Origin: Eudorina sp. 2006-703-Eu-15 | Lineage: Eukaryota; Chlorophyta; Chlorophyceae; Chlamydomonadales; Volvocaceae | Reading direction: 5' to 3' | DNA: 64,000 bases | Assembly: GCA_003117195.1 (NCBI GenBank) | Contig: BDSI01000044.1 | Coordinates: 689,039-753,038 of the forward strand | In this document: positions 60,201 through 64,000 of the stretch, piece after piece | How positions within the stretch are numbered: position 1 is the stretch's first letter | Layout of the letters: the number at the start of each line of letters is the position of its first letter | The notes under the pieces: model-generated | The model's input: only the letters and a program-made list of their open reading frames with translations | Database searches by the model: none | What the model was told of the DNA's origin: nothing | Translations under genes and position numbers: made by a program

Positions 60201-63200
60201 GACCCGCCAGAGTGTGTGTGTGTGTGTATGCGTGGTGGCGGGGGAATGGGGAGGCAGGGAGGTTAAGGGACTGCCGTGTGTAGAGGCGACGTACAATACC
60301 CTCACGCCTGTGAAGTGGGAGACGAGCGTGTGTTGCGTGGCGCCCATCACCTCCCGGATGCCGCAGGTGGAGAGCCCCGCTACCCCCCCACCTCCCTTCC
60401 GCGAGGGTGAGGGTCACGGCCAGTGCCATGTACGCGCGGAGGGCACCTACCCCGCGGCCCCACTCCCCATACCTCCCCTCCCCCCCACACACACTAAACA
60501 CACTAAACACACACGCACCCCCCCACCCCCCCGACACACACGCACCCACCTGCAGCACCTCCCCCGACCCCCGCGCGTCCACCTCGCCCTCCTCGTCGCT
60601 GCCCCCCGCGCCCTCCTCCTCCTCCTCCCCCTCCTCGCTGCGCAGGTCATCGCTGTCCAGGAAGCTGACGTCCGCGGCGGACGCGGCCACGCGGGGCACC
60701 GCCGTACCCTCGTACGGCCCCGCCGCCGCCATCATTTCCGTGCCGCCTCCGCCTCCGCCGGCCCGGGTGTCATTCAGGAGACCGTACCCGCCTCCGCCTC
60801 CGCCTCCGCCTCCGCCGGAGACGTTCGGGCGGCGGACCGTGTCATCGGGCGCACCCAGCGGCGGGCGATGGCCCTGAGGGATATAAGCCCCCCTGCGCGA
60901 TGGTGTGGGAGCATGTGAGCTTCTGTCAGACAATTTTGGTTGTGCTCCTGTGCCGTCTTTCCGTCCGGTGTTGTCGAAAGCTGGCCGGCAGCCGCTGCGA
61001 GTGCTTCACGGTGCCTCATGAGCCATAACCAGGTTCAATCCCCAACAGCGCCCCCTCACCAGTCACCACACAATGTGGTGTGTTGTTGGCAAGACGAGAG
61101 CACGCGCGCGCGGCTTCCCACAGGGGCTTCCCGGCTAGAGTGATAGGGTCTCGAACCCAAACCCACAACCAACAAACCGACAAACAAACGAACAAATAAA
61201 CCGACCAACAAGGTCATCGCCCCAAGACTCACTTGCCGCCGCCCGGCGCCGCCCCTGGGGCCCCCGCCGGCGCCACGCTGGCGCTGCGGAGCGAGGAGGC
61301 GGTTCGGGGGCCCATGAAGCCGGCCACCCGATCCACCCGCTTGCTGGCCTGGTTGTACCTGGGATACCGCGTGTCGGGTATCGGGTAGGGGGAGGTTCGG
61401 GGTCGGGGACTCCGCGGCAGGCCGAGGTGGGGGGATGTGTCGTTTGGTGGCATGTTGGGGCGCGTAAGGTGTAGGTCATACATAGCTCCAGGGACGCACT
61501 GCAAGGCCACAGGCCAGGGCGGGCGGGGCCCACCCGGGAGCCGCTTCTGGTGGAGGCCCCAGCGCCCCACCTCACCCGTCACCCGTCACCAAGGGACAGG
61601 CCACGCAGGTGCTCGCCGCCGCCGCTGCCGCCGCCGCAGCAGCAGCAGCCGGCAGTCATCCGTCCCCCCTATCCCGCGCACGCGGTGCGGCACGGAGCCC
61701 CAGGGGCCCAGGTACGGCGCGCACGAAACCCCGCCCGTCCCGCCGTGTCGCCCTGGTTTCTAGGACACATGAGGAGCCGGCCGTGTCGGTGAGTGGCTGC
61801 GTGGGTGGGTGGCTGCATGGCTGGGGGGGTGGGTGCGTGCGTGGTTGCGTGGCTGGGTGGCTGGGTTTAGATATGCTTACGGGCGCTAACCGGCCCCTCG
61901 CATGTCACGCACTCCTGCTCTGCCTGCCTCCACCGCACTCACACACCGCAGTCACACTCACACCGGCACCCACCCACCCACCCACCCACCCACCCACCCA
62001 CCACCCACCCACCCACCCACCCACCCACCCACCACCCACCCACCCACCCACCCACCCACCCACCCACCCACCCACCCACCCACCCACCCACCCACCCACC
62101 CACCCACCCACCCACCCACCCACCCACGCCGGATCCCCACCCACCTGAAGCCCATCTCCCGGAGGTCCGGGTCGGTGACCACGGCCTCCCAGGCGATGTC
62201 CCCTCCCGCCAGGGAGTGCGACAGGAAGGTGCGGCCGGGGGACAGCCACACCGCGTTGAAGTCCAGCGGCAGGGAGGGCACGTCATCGCCCGGCAGGCGA
62301 CCCAGCCACTTGACCACGCCCTGGGGTGGGGGTGATGCGCGCGGGTTGGGGCGGAAAGGATTGGGGGGGCGGGGTGCCGCAGCGCGCGGCGGGTAGGCGG
62401 CAGGTTGGCGGCAGGTAGGGAGCAGTGTAAATGATAACTGAACCGCGAGGGGGCAGTGTGTGTGTGTGTGTGTGTGGTTTGAGAAGAGACCCAGACCAAG
62501 TACCAATATAATCACCATGTTAACCTGCAATGTGTGTATGGTGTGTGTACGGCAGGTCTGCTTCCGTAACGCGTGGTGGTGTTGCATACCCGGCCCGCGG
62601 GTGGCGGCGAACGGCAACGTCCTGTATCCCTAGAGATCCGACCCGCCATGCTCCTGACGGCCCGATCGATACCGGCCCCATGCCCCCTGGGATGCCGTGC
62701 ACGCGCGCGCGCGCGCGCGTCCGTACACGAATTTCCTTACGTCGTACATGGGGTCGCCGTCACGCACAACTCGCTTCCGTACATCCGAGAAGGGACCATC
62801 GCAAGCGACGATGAAGCCAGCGCGCACGACGGCGGGGAAGCTGGCGGGGGCGGCAGCGGCGGCGCCGGCGCCGCCGCCCCCAGGGGCGCCGCCGCGGTGC
62901 GTGGCAGCGACGGCAGGGCCGTCCTTGCCCTCGGCGGCGACGCCAGTGAACAACGGCAGCAGGTGCCGTACTGTTGACGGTGGCGCGGGTGCGGCCCCGG
63001 GCAGTGCAACTGCAGCGGCCGCGGACCGCCTGGGGGGGAGGGTAAGATGTGGGGTCGCGTTCCGGCGGCGGCACGCAGCACGGCCTTTCACCAAGGCACC
63101 GACCCACGGGACAACATCAAACGACGACTGGCGGCACGGAGTATCAAGGCACCCAGGCCGAGGGTGAGGAGTGAAGTCCCAGTAGCCCTCCCGTTCAAGA

Positions 63201-64000
63201 CGGAGAAAACGCCTGCTCGGTGCACGCGCAGTGCGCTGTCCGCTGGGAAGTGGGGAAGCGGGAACGGTCGACCGCGCAACTGAGCACCCATATGGCCGTA
63301 CCCAGCTACCCACTTGAAGAAGACGTAGGCCGCGTCATCCCGCTCACGGTGTCCCATGTACTGCGCGCCGTACTGTACGGTGTCTGGCGGCAGCAGCGAC
63401 AGCAGCGCCTGCGGGCAAAGAGAAGACCAGAGAGGGGAAGGGCGGGATGCCCCAAACGCCCGAAGCGCCGCAGTCACTGCCGCCGCCACCTGTAATGATT
63501 CCGTAGCGACTCATCAGCAACGACTCGGGTTATGATTCTGTAACGACTCAGTAACGACTCCGTAGCGAGCCCCTATCGTAACGACTCTGCTCAGGACTCC
63601 GCGGTAATACATGGCTGTCGGCGCAGCGACGACAGTGCTCTGGAAGGTCGTCATCTCTCAACGTCCCGGGCAGGGCGGCGGGAGCCCTCCAAAAGGGCCC
63701 TTCCTCGGCTCCGACCACCATTTGGATGTTGGGCCCTAACGCACAACGAAAGCGCGAAACGCATTGGGCCGTGCATGCGGTACATGCGGTACAGGAGGTA
63801 CTCGACTCGCAGGCTTATGTGTTGCCGCACCCACCTGCTCCAGTTCGTACCAGCCGATGGTGATGTACGGCTCCCCGAAGCGGCGCATCGACCTCGTGCT
63901 GCCCTCCTCCAGTCGGGTGATCAGGCTGCCTGTGTGTACGGCAGTACGGGTACGGAGAGACGCGGATGTGGGGCGACACACAGCGATACACAGCCGTGTG
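57241..64000 (-). CDS. FAD-dependent monooxygenase (class A flavoprotein), 5' end outside the window
   Basis: Twelve in-phase exons are visible: 63929-63835, 63408-63314, 63029-62741, 62320-62145, 61358-61233, 60892-60550, 60350-60306, 59911-59714, 59479-59366, 58821-58650, 58326-57916 and 57458-57241, about 759 residues. The Rossmann GxGxxG start must lie beyond base 64000. Visible motifs are the DG-type AGFIVACDGPFSDVRKRV and, later, VLILGEAAHPMRPS followed by ALEDAAVLGWSVQRHG and ALRRYEAERKPRWRHV. These fit the FAD_binding_3 family, which includes zeaxanthin epoxidase and kynurenine monooxygenase. The canonical GQGxN loop reads SSQEEN instead. A 114-residue Gly/Glu/Asp-rich insert (60892-60550) and an Ala-rich C-terminal 200 residues are unusual. 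A hydrophobic stretch LGWRLVGAAGRLLWLTALAG may associate with membrane. Substrate is unknown. Confidence 0.87.
57837..57899. repeat. three 21-bp tandem repeats with CGTACGG
   Basis: Three units of GGTCCCAAGACACTGTCGTA plus C; the third has ATATTG in place of ACACTG. They lie in the proposed last intron of the monooxygenase. If that intron is retained, they read in frame as GPYDNIL-GPYDSVL-GPYDSVL and the protein would end at 57719. Confidence 0.9.
59264..59370 (-). repeat. two intronic dispersed repeat cores, monooxygenase gene
   Basis: ACACGTCTCTTATCTAAACA occurs twice, starting about 59272 and 59323, each followed by a CCCACACACCCAC tract. Reverse-complemented it reads GTGTTTAGATAAGAGACGTG, fitting the family pattern TG-TTTAGANNAGAGAC. 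Confidence 0.75.
59949..60225 (+). repeat. cluster of three intronic dispersed repeat cores, monooxygenase gene
   Basis: AGAAGCCCACCCATAACC (59962-59979), TTTAGAATTGCAACCCGCCC (from 60126) and GTGTTTAGGTATGAGACCCG (near 60188) lie in one intron. The last two are embedded in GTATGTGTGT and TGTGTG microsatellite. Confidence 0.8.
61967..62127 (-). repeat. (GGGT)n array at the start of a monooxygenase intron
   Basis: About 160 bases of CCCA/CACC on the plus strand, hence GGGT on the coding strand, with two to three single-base interruptions. The array starts 18 bases into the intron after the donor at 62144. The Thr-His-Pro-Pro open frame here is a product of the repeat. Confidence 0.95.
62436..62500 (+). 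repeat. intronic dispersed repeat cores, monooxygenase gene
   Basis: AACTGAACCGCGAG (62436-62449), a (GT)n run, then GGTTTGAGAAGAGACCCAGA. The first core matches 32075 with one difference. Confidence 0.65.
62701..62720. repeat. (CG)n dinucleotide tract
   Basis: Nine CG units (62702-62719) flanked by A and T, lying 20 bases inside the intron after the donor at 62740. Alternating CG is the classic Z-DNA-forming sequence. Confidence 0.9.

Noticed and set aside
60970..61060. GGTTCAATCCC, a good tRNA B box, with CCTCATGAGCC upstream
   Set aside because: No matching acceptor stem, D arm or A box at the right distance could be folded, and it lies inside a monooxygenase intron.
61609..62148. Open frame made of Thr-His-Pro-Pro repeats, and Gly-Trp-Val-Gly frames opposite it
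   Set aside because: Products of the GGGT/CACC tetranucleotide array inside a monooxygenase intron.

Overview
This window looks like nuclear DNA of a volvocine green alga (Chlamydomonadales). It is GC-rich and packed with genes carrying many short exons and GT-AG introns. The proteins hold long Ala, Gly, Gln and Pro tracts. TGTAA poly(A) signals follow several stops, and a divergent histone H2A/H2B pair ends in histone 3' stem-loops. There are no bacterial operons, rRNA genes, CRISPR arrays or recognisable whole transposons. Every exon model here was built by hand from splice-site consensus, unbroken reading phase and family similarity. No transcript data or search was available.

Layout, left to right. 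1-1583 (+): the 3' part of an unrecognised gene. 1584-5327: no gene seen. 5328-13945 (-): an 11-exon lipin-type phosphatidate phosphatase of about 1,871 residues. 14348-23132 (-): RIC1, the Rab6/Ypt6 exchange-factor subunit. 23420-25099 (+): a METTL21-type methyltransferase, divergent from RIC1. 25276-25764 (-) and 26002-26390 (+): H2B and H2A, the latter with a one-base frameshift near its start. 26391-28296: repeats and hairpins. 28297-35066 (-): a 12-exon gene for an unrecognised protein with a BAR-like helical N-terminus and a long repeat-bearing tail. 35067-37769: no gene seen. 37770-42534 (-): a monoacylglycerol-lipase-like hydrolase. 42908-46276 (+): a HERP-like ubiquitin-domain membrane protein. 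46692-48457 (+): ribosomal protein RPS23. 49316-51247 (-): an NFU iron-sulfur scaffold, probably mitochondrial. 52980-56386 (-): a 2-oxoglutarate/Fe(II) oxygenase with a targeting-like N-terminus. 57241-64000 (-): a FAD-dependent monooxygenase whose 5' end lies beyond the window.

The genes do not form one pathway. Several touch membranes and the secretory system: lipin makes diacylglycerol, the MAGL-like enzyme consumes glycerides, RIC1 activates a Golgi Rab, HERP belongs to ER quality control, and the BAR-like protein may bind curved membrane. Joining these into one system would be inference only.

The most unusual things seen are: a family of short intron-resident repeats (conserved 14-21-base cores between TG/AC microsatellites) in at least four genes; the BAR-like repeat protein; a (GGGT)n array beginning 18 bases after a 5' splice site; the H2A frameshift; a His-rich tract and a 520-residue tail in lipin; and a glycine-poor FAD-binding loop in the monooxygenase.
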